A DNA stretch of 35,632 nt from Penium margaritaceum (GCA_023375785.1 SZWC01001609.1:162276-197907), one strand, 5' to 3'. Counted from the first letter of the stretch, positions 21,981 to 33,472 are shown. The notes: generated from the sequence alone by a model not told the origin. Made by a program: numbers and translations.

Positions 21981-23550
21981 TTGGTTTCTGTGACCCGGCT
22001 TTGGTTTTCATGGCCCGGCCTTGGTTTGTGTGACCCGACTTTGGTTTCTGTGACCCGGCTTTGGTTTCTGTGACCCGGCTTTGGTTTCTGTCACCCGGCT
22101 TTGGTTTGTGTGACCCAGCTTTGGTTTCTGTGATCTGCCTTTGGTTTAAGTGAGCCGGCTTTGGTTTCTGTGACCCGGCTTTGGTTGTTGTGACCCGGCT
22201 TAGGTTGTTGTGGCCCGGCTTTGGTGTATGTGACCCGGCTTTGGTTTTCTGTGGCTTGGCTTTGGTTTATGTGACCTAGGATTGGTTTCTGTGATCCGGG
22301 TTTGGTTTTACTGACCCGGCTTTGGTCTTGTGACCCGGCTTTGGTTTCTCTGACCCAACTTTGGTTTCTGTGACCCAGCTTTGGTTTTTGTGACCTGGCT
22401 TTGGTTTCTGTGACCCGGCTTTTGGTTTCTGTGACCCCATTTTGTTTTCTATGACCCAGCTTTGGTTTCTGTGCCCGGCTTTTGTTTCTGTGACCCGGCT
22501 TTGGTTTCTGTGATCCGAATTTGGTTTCTTTGACACAGCTTTGGTTTCTGTGCCCGGCTTTGGTTTCTGTAACCCGGGTTTGGTTTTTGTGACCCGGCTT
22601 TGGTTTCTGTGACCCGGCTTTGGTTTCTCTGACCCGGATTTGGTTTTTGTGAGCCAGGTTTGGTTTCTGTGACCCGGCGTTTGTTTATTTGACCCGGCTT
22701 TGGGTTCTGTGATCCGGCTTTGGTTTTTGTGTCCCGGCTTTGGTTTCTCTGCCGGGGCTTAGGTTTCTTTGACCTGGCTTTGGATTTACTGACCCGGCTT
22801 TGGTTTCCGTGACTCGCCTTTGGTTTTTGTGACCCGGCATTGGTTTTTGTGACCCCGCTTTGATTTCTGTGACCTGGCTTTGGTTTCTGTGACCCGGCTT
22901 TGGTTTCTGTGACCCGGCTGTGGTTTCTGTGATCCGGCTTTGGATTCTGTGACCCGGTTTTGGTTTCTGTGACCCAGCGTTGGTTTATGTGACCCGGCTT
23001 TTGTTTTAGTGTCTTGGCTTTGGTTTTTGTGACCCGGCTTTGGTTTTCGTGACCCGGTCTTGGTTTCTATGACCTGGCTTTGGTTCCTGTGACCCGGCTT
23101 TGGTTTTTGTGACCTGGCTTTGGTTTTTGTGACCCGGCTTTGGTTTCTGTGAACCGGCTTTGGTTTCTGTGACCCCGCTTTGGTTTCGGTGACCCGGCTT
23201 TGGTTTCGGTGACCCGGCTTTGGTTTCTGTGACCCAGCTTTGGTTTCTGTGAGCTTGCTTTGGTTTCTATGACTGGGCTTTTTTTTCTTTGACCCGGCTT
23301 TGGTTTCTGTGACCCGCCCTTGGTTTCTTTGACCCAGCTTTGGTTTCTGTGATCCGGCTTTGGTTTCTGTGACCCGGCTTTGCTTTTTGTGACCCGGCTT
23401 TTGTTTCTGTGACCCGGCTTTGGTTCCTTTGATCCAGCTTTGGTTCCTGTGACCTGGCTTTGGGTTTTGTGACCCGGCTTTGGTCTCTGTGACCCGGCTT
23501 TGGTTTCTCTGACCCGGCTTTGGTTTCTGTGACGCGGCTTTGGTTTCTGT

Positions 23551-24670
23551 GACCTGGCTTTGGTTTCTGTGACCTGGCTTTGGTTTCTGTGACCTGGCTT
23601 TGGTTTCTGTGACCTGGCTTTGGTTTCTGTGACCTGGCTTTGGTTTCTGTGACCTGGCTTTGGTTTCTGTGACCTGGCTTTGGTTTCTGTGACCTGGCTT
23701 TGGTTTCTGTGACCTGGCTTTGGTTTCTGTGACCTGGCTTTGGTTTCTGTGACCTGGCTTTGGTTTCTGTGACCTGGCTTTGGTTTCTGTGACCTGGCTT
23801 TGGTTTCTGTGACCTGGCTTTGGTTTCTGTGACCTGGCTTTGGTTTCTGTGACCTGGCTTTGGTTTCTGTGACCTGGCTTTGGTTTCTGTGACCTGGCTT
23901 TGGTTTCTGTGACCTGGCTTTGGTTTCTGTGACCTGGCTTTGGTTTCTGTGACCTGGCTTTGGTTTCTGTGACCTGGCTTTGGTTTCTGTGACCTGGCTT
24001 TGGTTTCTGTGACCTGGCTTTGGTTTCTGTGACCTGGCTTTGGTTTCTGTGACCTGGCTTTGGTTTCTGTGACCTGGCTTTGGTTTCTGTGACCTGGCTT
24101 TGGTTTCTGTGACCTGGCTTTGGTTTCTGTGACCTGGCTTTGGTTTCTGTGACCTGGCTTTGGTTTCTGTGACCTGGCTTTGGTTTCTGTGACCTGGCTT
24201 TGGTTTCTGTGACCTGGCTTTGGTTTCTGTGACCTGGCTTTGGTTTCTGTGACCTGGCTTTGGTTTCTGTGACCTGGCTTTGGTTTCTGTGACCTGGCTT
24301 TGGTTTCTGTGACCTGGCTTTGGTTTCTGTGACCTGGCTTTGGTTTCTGTGACCTGGCTTTGGTTTCTGTGACCTGGCTTTGGTTTCTGTGACCTGGCTT
24401 TGGTTTCTGTGACCTGGCTTTGGTTTCTGTGACCTGGCTTTGGTTTCTGTGACCTGGCTTTGGTTTCTGTGACCTGGCTTTGGTTTCTGTGACCTGGCTT
24501 TGGTTTCTGTGACCTGGCTTTGGTTTCTGTGACCTGGCTTTGGTTTCTGTGACCTGGCTTTGGTTTCTGTGACCTGGCTTTGGTTTCTGTGACCTGGCTT
24601 TGGTTTCTGTGACCTGGCTTTGGTTTCTGTGACCTGGCTTTGGTTTCTGTGACCTGGCTTTGGTTTCTGT
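23551..24670. repeat. homogenised satellite block 2: 56 identical units, CCTGG variant
   Basis: Fifty-six consecutive perfect copies of the same GACCTGGCTTTGGTTTCTGT variant found in block 1, over 8 kb away. The next unit is the same except for one base. Units between the blocks are a diverse mix, so the sharing is specific. It underlies a 635-residue minus open frame that I do not regard as a gene. Confidence 0.95.
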
Positions 24671-26910
24671 GACCTGGCTTTGGTTTCTTTGACCCGGCTT
24701 TGGTTTCCGTGACCCAGCTTTAGTGTCTGTGACCCGGCCTTGGTTACGGTTACCCGGCTTTGGTTTCTGTGACCGGGCTTTGGTTTCTGTGACCAGGCTT
24801 TGGTTTCTGGGACCCGGCTTTGGTTTCTTTGACCGGGCTTTGGTTCCTGTGATCGGGCTTTGGTTTCTGTGACCCGGTATGGTTTCTGTGACCCGGCTTT
24901 GGTTCCTTTGATCCAGCTTTGGTTCCTGTGACCTGGCTTTGGTTTTTGTGACCCGACTTTGTTCTCTGTGAACCGGGTTTGATTTCTGTGACCGGCTTTG
25001 GTTTCCGTGACCCGGCTTTGGTTCCTGTGACCTGGCTTTGGTTTCTGTGACCGAGCTTTGGTTTCTGTGATCCGGCTTTGGTTTCTGTGACCGAGCTTTG
25101 GTTTTTCTGACCCGGCTTTGGTTTCTTTGGCCTGGCTTTGGTTTCTGTGACCCGGCTTTGGTTTCTACGACCATGCTTTGGTTTCTGTGACCCGGCTTTG
25201 GTTTATGTGACCCTGCTTTGGTTACTGTGACCCGGCTTTGGTGTATGTGACCTGGCTTTGGTTTTTGTGACCCGGCTTTGGTTTCTGTGACCCGGCTGTG
25301 GTTTCTGTGATCCGGCTTTGGATTCTGTGACCCGGTTTTGGTTTTTGTGACCCGGCTTTGGTTTATGTGACCCGGATTTTGTTTTAGTGTCCTGGCTTTG
25401 GTTTTTGTGACCCGGCTTTGGTTTTCGTGACCCGGTCTTGGTTTCTATGACCCGGCTTTGGTTCCTGTGACCCGGCTTTGGTTTTTGTGACCTGGTTTTG
25501 GTTTTTGTGACCCGGCTTTGGTTTCTGTGAACCGGCTTTGGTTTCTGTGACCCCGCTTTGGTTTCGGTGACCCAGCTTTGGTTTCGGTGACCCGGCTTTG
25601 GTTTCTGTGACCCAGCTTTGGTTTCTGTGAGCTTGCTTTGGTTTCTATGACTCGGCTTTTTTTTCTTTGACCCGGCTTTGGTTTCTGTGACCCGCCCTTG
25701 GTTTCTTTGACCCAGCTTTGGTTTCTGTGATCCGGCTTTGGTTTCTGTGACCCGGCTTTGCTTTTTGTGACCCGGCTTTGGTTTCTGTGATCCGGCTTTG
25801 GTTTCTGTGACCCGGCTTTGCTTTTTGTGACCCGGCTTTTGTTTCTGTGACCAGGCTTTGGTTTCTATGACCCGGCTGTGGTTTCTGTGACCTGGCTTTG
25901 GTTTGTGTGACCCGACTTTGGTTACTGTGACCCGGCGTCGGTCACTGTGACCCGGCATTGGTTTCTATGACCCGGCTTTCGTGTCTGTGATCCTGCTTTA
26001 GTTTTTGTGACCCGGCTTTGGTAATTGTGAACCGGCTTTAACGTCTCTGACCCGGCTTTGCTTTCTCTGACCCGGCTTTGGTTTTTGTGAACCGGCTTTG
26101 GTTTTTGTGATCAGCGTTGGTTTCTCTGACCCGACCTTGGTTTCTCTCACCGGCCTTGGTTTCTGTGACCCGGCCTTGGTTTTTGTGACCCGGCTTTGGA
26201 TTCTATGACCCGGCTTTGGTTTCTGTGACGCGGCTTTGGTCTCTGTGACCTGGCTTTGGTTTCTGTGACCCGGCTTTGGTTTGTGTGATCCGGCTTTGGT
26301 TTCTGTAACCCAGTTTTGCTTTCTATGACCCGGCTTTGGTTTCTGTGACCCGGCTTTGGTTTGTGTGACCCGGCTTTGGTTTTTGTGACCCGGCTCTGGT
26401 TTCTATGACCCGGCTTTAGTTTCTGTGACCTGGCTTTGGTTACCGTGACCCGGCTTTGGTTACTATGACCCGGTTTTGGTTTCTGTGACCCGGCTTTAGT
26501 TTCTGTGACCTGGCTTTGGTTTCTGTGACCCGGCTTTGGTTTCTGTGAACCGGCTTCAGTTCCTGTGACCTGGCTTTGGTTTCCGTGACCCGGCTTTGGT
26601 TTTGATGATCCGGCTTTGGTTTCGTTGACCTGGCTTTGGTTTCTCTCACCCGGCTTTTGTTTCCGTGACCCGGCTTTGGTTTCTGTGACCCGGCTTTGGT
26701 TTCTGTGAACCGGCTTTGGCTTTTGTGATCCGGCTTTGGTTTTCGTGACCCGGCTTTGGTTTCTGTGACCTGGCTTTGGTTTCGGTGACCCGGGTTTGGT
26801 TTCTTTGACCCGGCTTTGGTTTCCGTGACCCGGCTTTGGTTTCTGTGACGCGGCTTTGGTCTCTGCGACCTGGCTTTGGTTTCTGTGATCCGGCTTTCTT
26901 TTCTGTGACC

Positions 26911-27750
26911 CGGCTTTCGTTTCTGTGACCCGGCTTTCGTTTCTGTGACCCGGCTTTCGTTTCTGTGACCCGGCTTTCGTTTCTGTGACCCGGCTTTCGT
27001 TTCTGTGACCCGGCTTTCGTTTCTGTGACCCGGCTTTCGTTTCTGTGACCCGGCTTTCGTTTCTGTGACCCGGCTTTCGTTTCTGTGACCCGGCTTTCGT
27101 TTCTGTGACCCGGCTTTCGTTTCTGTGACCCGGCTTTCGTTTCTGTGACCCGGCTTTCGTTTCTGTGACCCGGCTTTCGTTTCTGTGACCCGGCTTTCGT
27201 TTCTGTGACCCGGCTTTCGTTTCTGTGACCCGGCTTTCGTTTCTGTGACCCGGCTTTCGTTTCTGTGACCCGGCTTTCGTTTCTGTGACCCGGCTTTCGT
27301 TTCTGTGACCCGGCTTTCGTTTCTGTGACCCGGCTTTCGTTTCTGTGACCCGGCTTTCGTTTCTGTGACCCGGCTTTCGTTTCTGTGACCCGGCTTTCGT
27401 TTCTGTGACCCGGCTTTCGTTTCTGTGACCCGGCTTTCGTTTCTGTGACCCGGCTTTCGTTTCTGTGACCCGGCTTTCGTTTCTGTGACCCGGCTTTCGT
27501 TTCTGTGACCCGGCTTTCGTTTCTGTGACCCGGCTTTCGTTTCTGTGACCCGGCTTTCGTTTCTGTGACCCGGCTTTCGTTTCTGTGACCCGGCTTTCGT
27601 TTCTGTGACCCGGCTTTCGTTTCTGTGACCCGGCTTTCGTTTCTGTGACCCGGCTTTCGTTTCTGTGACCCGGCTTTCGTTTCTGTGACCCGGCTTTCGT
27701 TTCTGTGACCCGGCTTTCGTTTCTGTGACCCGGCTTTCGTTTCTGTGACC
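26911..27750. repeat. homogenised satellite block 3: 42 identical units, TTTCG variant
   Basis: Forty-two consecutive perfect copies of CGGCTTTCGTTTCTGTGACC. This is a G-to-C transversion that adds a second CpG to the unit, unlike blocks 1 and 2. It lies 37 bp before the GACCGAGC marker of the second higher-order copy. The preceding unit (TTTCTTTTC) may be an intermediate or a mutated edge copy. Confidence 0.95.
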
Positions 27751-30059
27751 CGGCTTTGGTTTCTGTGATCCGGCTTTGGTTTCTGTGACCGAGCTTTGGT
27801 TTTTCTGACCCGGCTTTGGTTTCTTTGGCCTGGCTTTGGTTTCTGTGACCCGGCTTTGGTTTCTGCGACCATGCTTTAGTTTCTGTGACCCGGCTTTGGT
27901 TTATGTGACCCAGCTTTGGTTACTGTGACCCGGCTTTGGTGTATGTGACCTGGCTTTGGTTTCTGTGACCCGGCTTTGGTTTCTGTGACCCGGCTGTGGT
28001 TTCTGTGATCCGGCTTTGGATTCTGTGACCTGGTTTTGGTTTCTGTGACCCGGCTTTGGTTTATGTGACCCGGCTTTTGTTTTAGTGTCCTGGCTTTGGT
28101 TTTTGTGACCCGACTTTGGTTTTCGTGACCCGGTCTTGGTTTCTATGACCCGGCTTTGGTTCCTGTGACCCGGCTTTGGTTTTTGTGACCTGGCTTTGGT
28201 TTCTGTGACCCGGCTTTGGTTTATGTGACCCAGCTTTGGTTACTGTGAACCGGCTTTGGTGTATGTGACCTGGCTTTGGTTTCTGTGACCCGGCTTTGGT
28301 TTCTGTGACCTGGCTTTGGTAACTGTGAACTGGCTTTGGCTTCTGTGAACCGGCTTTGGTTTCTGTGAACCGGCTTTGGTTTTTGTGATCAGCCTTGGTT
28401 TCTTTGACCTGACCTTGGTTTCTGTGACCCGGCCTGTGTTTCTGTAACCCGGCCTTGGTTTCTGTGACCTGGCTTTGGTTTCTGTGACAAGACCTCAGTA
28501 TTGGGACCCGACTTTGGTTTTTGTGACCTAGCTTTGGTTTCTGTGACCCGGCTTTGGTTTTTGTGACCTGGGTTTGGTTTCTGTGACCCGGCTTCGGTTT
28601 ATGTGACCCAGCTTTGGTTTTTGTGACCCAGCTTTGGATTCTGTGACTCTGCTTTGGTTTCTGTGACCCGGCTTTGGTTTCTGTGACCCGGCTTTGGTTT
28701 TTGTGACCTGGCTTCGGTTTCTGTGACCCGGCTTTGGTTCCTGTGACTCGGCTTTGGTTTCTCTGACCCAACTTTGGTTTCTGTGACCGGCTTTGGTTTG
28801 TGTGACCGGGCTTTGGTTTCTGTGACCCGGCTTTGGTTTTTGTGACCAGGCTTTGGTTTCTGTGACCCGGCTTTGGTTTCTGTGACCCGGCTTTGCTTTC
28901 TTTGACCCGACTTTGGTTTTTGTGACCCGGCTTTGGTTTTTGTGACCCGGCTTTGGTTTTTGTGACATGGCTTTGGTTTCTGTGACCCAGCATTGGTTTC
29001 TGTGACCCGGCTTTGGTTTTTGCGACCCGCCTTTGGTTTTTGTGTCTCTCGGCTTTGGTTTTTGTGACCTGGCTTTGGTTTCTGTGACCCGGCTCTGGTT
29101 TCTGTGACCCGGCTTTGGTTTCTGTGACCCGATTTTGGTTTTTGTGACATGGCTTTGGTTTTTGTGACCCGGATTTGGTTTCTCGGAACCGGCTTTGGTT
29201 TCTCTGACCCGGCTTTGGTTTCTGTGTCCCGGCTTTGGTTTCAATGACCTGGCTTTCATTTCTGTGACCCGGCTTTGGTTTTTTTGACCCAGCTTTGGTT
29301 TCTCTGATCTGGCTTTGGTTTTTGTGACCCAGCTTTGGTTTCTGTGACCCGGCTTTGGTTTCTGTGGCCCGACTTTGGTTTATGTGACCTGGCTTTGGTT
29401 TCTGTGACCCGGCTGTGGTTTCTGTGACCTGGTTTTGGTTTCTGTGACCCGTCTTTAGTTTCTATGACCCCGGTTTGCCTTGTGTGACCCGGCTTTGGTT
29501 TCTCTGAACCAGCTTTGGTTTCTCAGACCCGGCTTTGGTTTTTGTAACACAACTTTGGTTTCTGTGACCCGGCTTTGGTTTCTGTGACCCCGCTTTGGTT
29601 TCTGTGACCCGGGTTTGATTTCTGTGACCTTGCGTTGGTTCCTGTGATCCGACCTTGGTTCATGTGACCCGGATTTGGTTTCCATGACCCGGCTTTGGAT
29701 TCTGTGACCAGGCTTTGGTTTCTATGACACGGCTTTGGTTTTTGTGACCCAGCTTTGGTTTCTTTGATCCGACTTTGGTTTCTATGACCCGGCTTTGGTT
29801 TTTGTGACCCGGCTATTGTTTCTGTGACCCGGCTTTGGTTTCTGTGACCTGGGTTTGGTGTCTGTGACCTGGTATTGGTTTCTCTTCCCCGGCTTTGGTT
29901 TTTGTGACCCAGCTTTGGTTTCTGTGACCGGCTTTGGTTTTGTGACCCGGCTTTGGTTCCTGTGACACAGCTTTGGTTTCGGTGATCCGGCTTTGGTTTA
30001 GTGACCCAGCTTTGGTTTCTGTGACCCAGCTTTGGTTTTTGTGACCCGGCTTTGGTTTC

Positions 30060-30340
30060 TTTGACCGACCTTGGTTTTTGTAACCCGGCTTTGGTTTCTT
30101 TGACCCAGATTTGGTTTCTGTGATCCAGCTTTGATTTCTCTGCTCCACCTTTGGTTTCTGTGACCCGGCTTTGGTTTTTGTGACCCGGCTTTGGTTTCTT
30201 TGACCGACCTTGGTTTTTGTAACCCGGCTTTGGTTTCTTTGACCCAGATTTGGTTTCTGTGATCCAGCTTTGATTTCTCTGCTCCACCTTTGGTTTCTTT
30301 GACCCGGGTTTGGTTTCTGTGACTCGGCTTTGATTTCTGT
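30060..30340. repeat. 139-bp tandem duplication in array B
   Basis: TTGACCGACC and the variants after it (TAACCC, CCCAGATTTGG, GATCCAGCTTTGATT, CTGCTCCACC) at 30061 recur from 30200. The step is 139 bp, seven units minus one base, and the copies are nearly identical until the right end. Confidence 0.85.
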
Positions 30341-30719
30341 GACCCGACTTTGGTTTCTGTGACCCGATTTTGGTTTGTGTGACCCGGCTTTGGTTTTGTG
30401 ACCCGGCTTTGGTCTCTGTGACATGGCTTTGGTTTTTGTGACACGGCATTGGTTTTTGTGACCCGGCCTTGGTTTATGTGACCCGGCTTTGGTTTTTGTG
30501 TCCTGGCTTTGGTTTCTGTGACCCGGCTTTGGTTTCTGTGACCCCGCTCTGGTTTCTGTGATCCGGCTTTGGTTTGTGCAACCCGACTTGGGTTCCTGTG
30601 ACACGGCTTTGGTTTCTGTGACCCGGCTTTGGTTATTGTGACCCGGCTTTGGTTTTTGTGAACGGGCTTTGGTTTCTGTGACCCGGCTTTGGTTTCTGTG
30701 ACCCGGCTTTGGTTTCGAT

Positions 30720-30724
30720 GACCC
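30720..30724. repeat. target-site duplication GACCC, left of element 2
   Basis: GACCC precedes the left LTR and is repeated at 34527-34531. The satellite unit is split here and its last five bases are duplicated, as a copia-type integrase would leave. Confidence 0.88.
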
Positions 30725-31339
30725 TGTCAGAATATATGACTCCGACAAGGTACATCTCACCCCTCGGATACTCCGAGCTCTCAATAGTGGTTCATTTCCG
30801 GGAAGAACCACCTCGGTCATCACTCACTAGCCGTTGGCCTCCCTTAACCAACCAACGGCCTTCCTACCGAGACATCCCCTTATAAGCGGAATCACCGCAA
30901 GCACGTCTGGCTAGAGCACAAGAAGCCGTTTTCTATGTTACCTATTCCTCCTGTTCCGTAGTACATATGGAGGATGTTCATTCCCTCCTCAGTTAACTAG
31001 AACAGTTGTACTCATCCTGTTCCCCTTTGGTTTTGCGGCTTCACCGTCGTGTCTTTGCTCTGCTGGCTCCTCGCATTCCTTGTCTTTGCCAGCCCCTCTC
31101 AACTCTTCACTCCGTCACTCTTGCTCCTTCGCTCAGCTCTCTTACCCCGCTAGCCATCACTCATCTTGCTAAGCACTCTCTCATATCAACTTGTCTACCT
31201 CGACTCAGCCTCTATCAACCTCCACGACTAACTCCTCGGACCGCTCTCGCTTACGTCACTTTGCTGACATACACTTGCATGTTCTGACGCTTCTGCCTGC
31301 TTCTACTGCTACTGTCCTCGTGTCTACATTCTTCTGACA
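30725..31339 (+). repeat. 5' LTR of element 2 (615 bp)
   Basis: It begins TGTCAGAA and ends TTCTGACA, perfect 8-bp inverted termini. TATAAG at 30881-30886 is a plausible promoter TATA box. A small inverted repeat CTCGGA-TAC-TCCGAG lies near 30763. A 93-codon open frame at 31006 is shared with the other LTR and is unlikely to be a gene. Confidence 0.93.
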
Positions 31340-31352
31340 TGGTATCAGAGCC
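31340..31352 (+). promoter_or_regulatory. primer-binding site, 3' end of initiator-Met tRNA
   Basis: TGGTATCAGAGCC follows the LTR without any gap and is the complement of the 3' end of plant initiator-Met tRNA including CCA. It is the usual primer site of plant Ty1/copia elements. Confidence 0.95.
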
Positions 31353-32340
31353 TTAGGCAACATCACCTGGTGCCCCGTGACTACCTTTCGCTCTACCGTC
31401 ATCCTCCCTCCATCGCTTCCACCTGCAATCTTCTGCGGCCGCTACTGTCGCCTCGCGCTTCGCCGCTTCGCTAGCAGCTGACATCAGCAGCTCTGCATGA
31501 CGAGTTCTCCACTTGAAGAAATGCCTTGTCGTCTTAAGAAAGCCTTGCGCCCATTTCCGCGCTCGTGGCTAACAACCGGTGACTTGTCGCCCACATCAGC
31601 CGCAAGCAACTCTCGAGCCGCCGCCTGCCGTCAGCTTCCAAGAAGCTTCCTGCCATCTGTCATCGACTGTCTCTCATTGCCTCTGCCTCCACAAGCATCC
31701 CCTCCTCTTGCATCTTGCTTCATCAGCCTCATCCGCTACTTCCTCCTCGACATCCTCAGTCGGCTTGCGTCCATCATCTTAAGCCGCTTTTCGCATCACC
31801 TTCTCGCCTTGTCGACAACTGCAGCCAATCTACCGCCGTCAGGATATCGGACACCACCAGTCTTCCTGCTCCCATTTCCAAGCCAACTGGGGAACAAGCC
31901 GTCACTCTCCTGACGTCAGTGGTCTAGTGCCTCTGCCCGCTGCCTGACTCCCTCTGCAGCAACCAACCCCTTCCAGCTGACAGGATATCGGACACCAGCA
32001 GTCTTCTTGATCCCATTTCTAAGCCAACTGGGGAACAAGGCGTCACTCTCCTGAACGCAGAAGAAGTGGTTGTGTCACTCTACCTCCCTGCCGTGTCCCC
32101 TCTCATCGCACCTCCCTCCGCCTTCATCGCTCCCTAACTCTCTTTTTCAGTATCATCATCAGCCTTCAGTCTCCACTTCTCGTATCATTCTCATTTGCTT
32201 CCATGAGTCCTCCTTGCCATCCTCACCCTTGTCTCCTGAGCTCCTTCAGCCTCCTGTCCCTGCCTCATCTCGGTCTCTCCGTCATCCGCATCATCCGCGC
32301 CGCCTTAACATCCATCATCTCCATCAGCATCGTTCCGCAG
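31353..32340 (+). other. internal region of element 2, first part, no recognised coding domain
   Basis: C+T-rich sequence with overlapping short open frames (for example 31497-31913, 138 codons) that have low-complexity Ser/Pro/Leu composition and no known motif. It includes a diverged direct duplication of about 100 bp with a step of 141 bp (CAGGATATCGG at 31840 and 31981). It may be leader or packaging sequence. I see nothing that supports a protein here. Confidence 0.6.
31821..32061 (+). repeat. 141-bp-spaced direct duplication in element 2
   Basis: CAGGATATCGGACACCA at 31840 and 31981, followed by CCAACTGGGGAACAAG and CGTCACTCTCCTGA in both, with a few substitutions. The copies are separated by C+T-rich spacer. 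The step equals the period of the downstream repeats, although the sequences are unrelated by eye. Confidence 0.8.
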
Positions 32341-33400
32341 CGCACGTGGTTCTGCCCCTGCGCCCACTCATTCATCAATCGTTTCCTCCGCTTCCGCATC
32401 GCTTTCAGCTCGGCACAAGGATCTTCCCGGTCGCATCGCCTGTTCCGCGACGACCTGCGCCCACGCCGAAACTTCCTTCAGCACACGCGGCTCGCCCCTG
32501 CGCCCACTCCGTCATCATCAATTTGCTTCCGCTTCAGCAATCATCATCAGCATCTGTGGCCAGCACAAGGATCTGCACGAGCTAGCTGCCCGCTTTGTAG
32601 CAGCTTGCACCCAGGCCGACAGCAGATTTCTCGCGGCGCGTTGGCATCTGCCTTCCCCTTGCCGCATCATACTCCCCTATTTCAGTCACGCACGTGGTTT
32701 CGCCCCTGCGCCCACTCCATCATCAATCGCTCCTCCGCCGTTCGTACTATCCTCTGCCCAGCACATGGATCCGCCTGGTCGCATCGCTCAAGTCGCGACG
32801 ACCTGCGCCCACGCCAAAAACATCCGAAGCGCACGAGATTTCGCTCCTGCGCCCAATCTATCATCAATCGCTCCTCCCCCGTTCATATCACCCTCTGCCC
32901 CGCACACGAATCCGCCCGGTCACATCGCTTGAGTCGCGACGACCTGCGCCCACGCCAAAAACATCCGAAGCGCACGAGATTTCGCTCCTGCGCCCAATCT
33001 ATCATCAATCGCTCCTCCCCCGTTCATATCACCCTCTGCCCCGCACACGAATCCGCCCGGTCACATCGCTTGAGTCGCGACGACCTGCGTCCACGCCGAA
33101 ACTTCGCAGACGCACGTGGTTCCACCCCTGCGTCCTCTCAATCATCAATAATTCCTCCGATCGTTCCTCCGTCTTCCTCATCATCTCTTGATCAAGCACA
33201 AGGATCCACCCAGTCGCATCGCCCACTCCGCAACAACCTGTGCACACGTTGAAAACTTCCACAGCGCACAAGACTCTTGCCCCTGCGCCCACTCAATCAG
33301 CAGCCACCTCCTCATTCCTCGCATCGGCTTCCACCTGGCGCAAATAACCTTCTTAAGGGCATCACCTGCTGCACACTCTCGTCAAGACCCGCGCCGCGCC
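32341..33400 (+). repeat. about seven tandem 141-bp repeats within element 2
   Basis: Units start at a CGCACG-type anchor near 32341, 32482, 32689, 32830, 32971, 33111 and 33265. Shared landmarks are CTGCGCCCA, ATCATCAATC, GCACA.GGATCC and GCGACGACCTGCG. Units 4 and 5 are identical for about 118 bp and their left flanks also match. The period is 47 codons, and a frame open from 32203 to 33252 (349 codons) would read a 47-residue Arg/His/Ser/Pro-rich repeat. Shadow frames are also open, composition is biased, and no domain is visible, so I list it as a repeat and not as a gene. Confidence 0.85.
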
Positions 33401-33472
33401 GAAGTCACACAACTATTCAACCTTCTCCCCTTCCTCAAACACAAACTTCCACTCACAACTTGCCACATCAAC

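Larger units (their letters stand above)
22918..28330. repeat. three-copy higher-order duplication of about 2.4-2.7 kb
   Basis: The marker run CTGTGG...GATCC...GGATTCTG, followed by TTTTAGTGTC and CGGTCTTGG, begins at 22918, 25296 and 27994, giving steps of 2378 and 2698 bp. About 400 bp after the first two markers the same GAGCTTGC and CCCGCCCTTGG variants also match. Near the end of each complete copy the GACCGAGC...GGCCTGG...ACCATGC run recurs at 25089 and 27787. The interior differs: the first copy holds homogenised block 2 (CCTGG) and the second holds block 3 (TTTCG). Confidence 0.85.
9738..30719. repeat. 20-bp satellite, array B (about 1,050 units)
   Basis: About 21 kb of the same 20-bp unit with no interruption by other DNA. 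Divergence is uneven. Most stretches carry scattered substitutions and a few 19- or 21-bp units, while three blocks are perfectly uniform (listed separately). Rare variant runs recur in the same order at distances of 2-6 kb, for example the GATCAGCCTTGG marker near 11263, 15861, 20257 and 28387, so there is irregular higher-order structure. Because 20 is not a multiple of 3, all three minus frames read the same 20-residue basic peptide and all plus frames meet TGA every 60 bp. The long minus open frames are therefore a property of the repeat, not evidence of genes. Confidence 0.97.

Noticed and set aside
9738-30719. CRISPR-like array
   Set aside because: Units are contiguous with no spacers, and the surroundings are eukaryotic retrotransposons.
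31006-31287. 93-codon plus frame in the left LTR of element 2 and its counterpart at 34214-34522
   Set aside because: They lie within LTR sequence, are Ser/Pro/Leu-rich because of C+T-rich DNA, and have no motif or conserved stop. They were likely never coding.
32203-33252. 349-codon frame across the 141-bp repeats as a gene
   Set aside because: A period of 47 codons keeps the frame open automatically, and other plus frames and a minus frame over the same DNA are also open. It has no recognisable domain and is recorded as a repeat instead.
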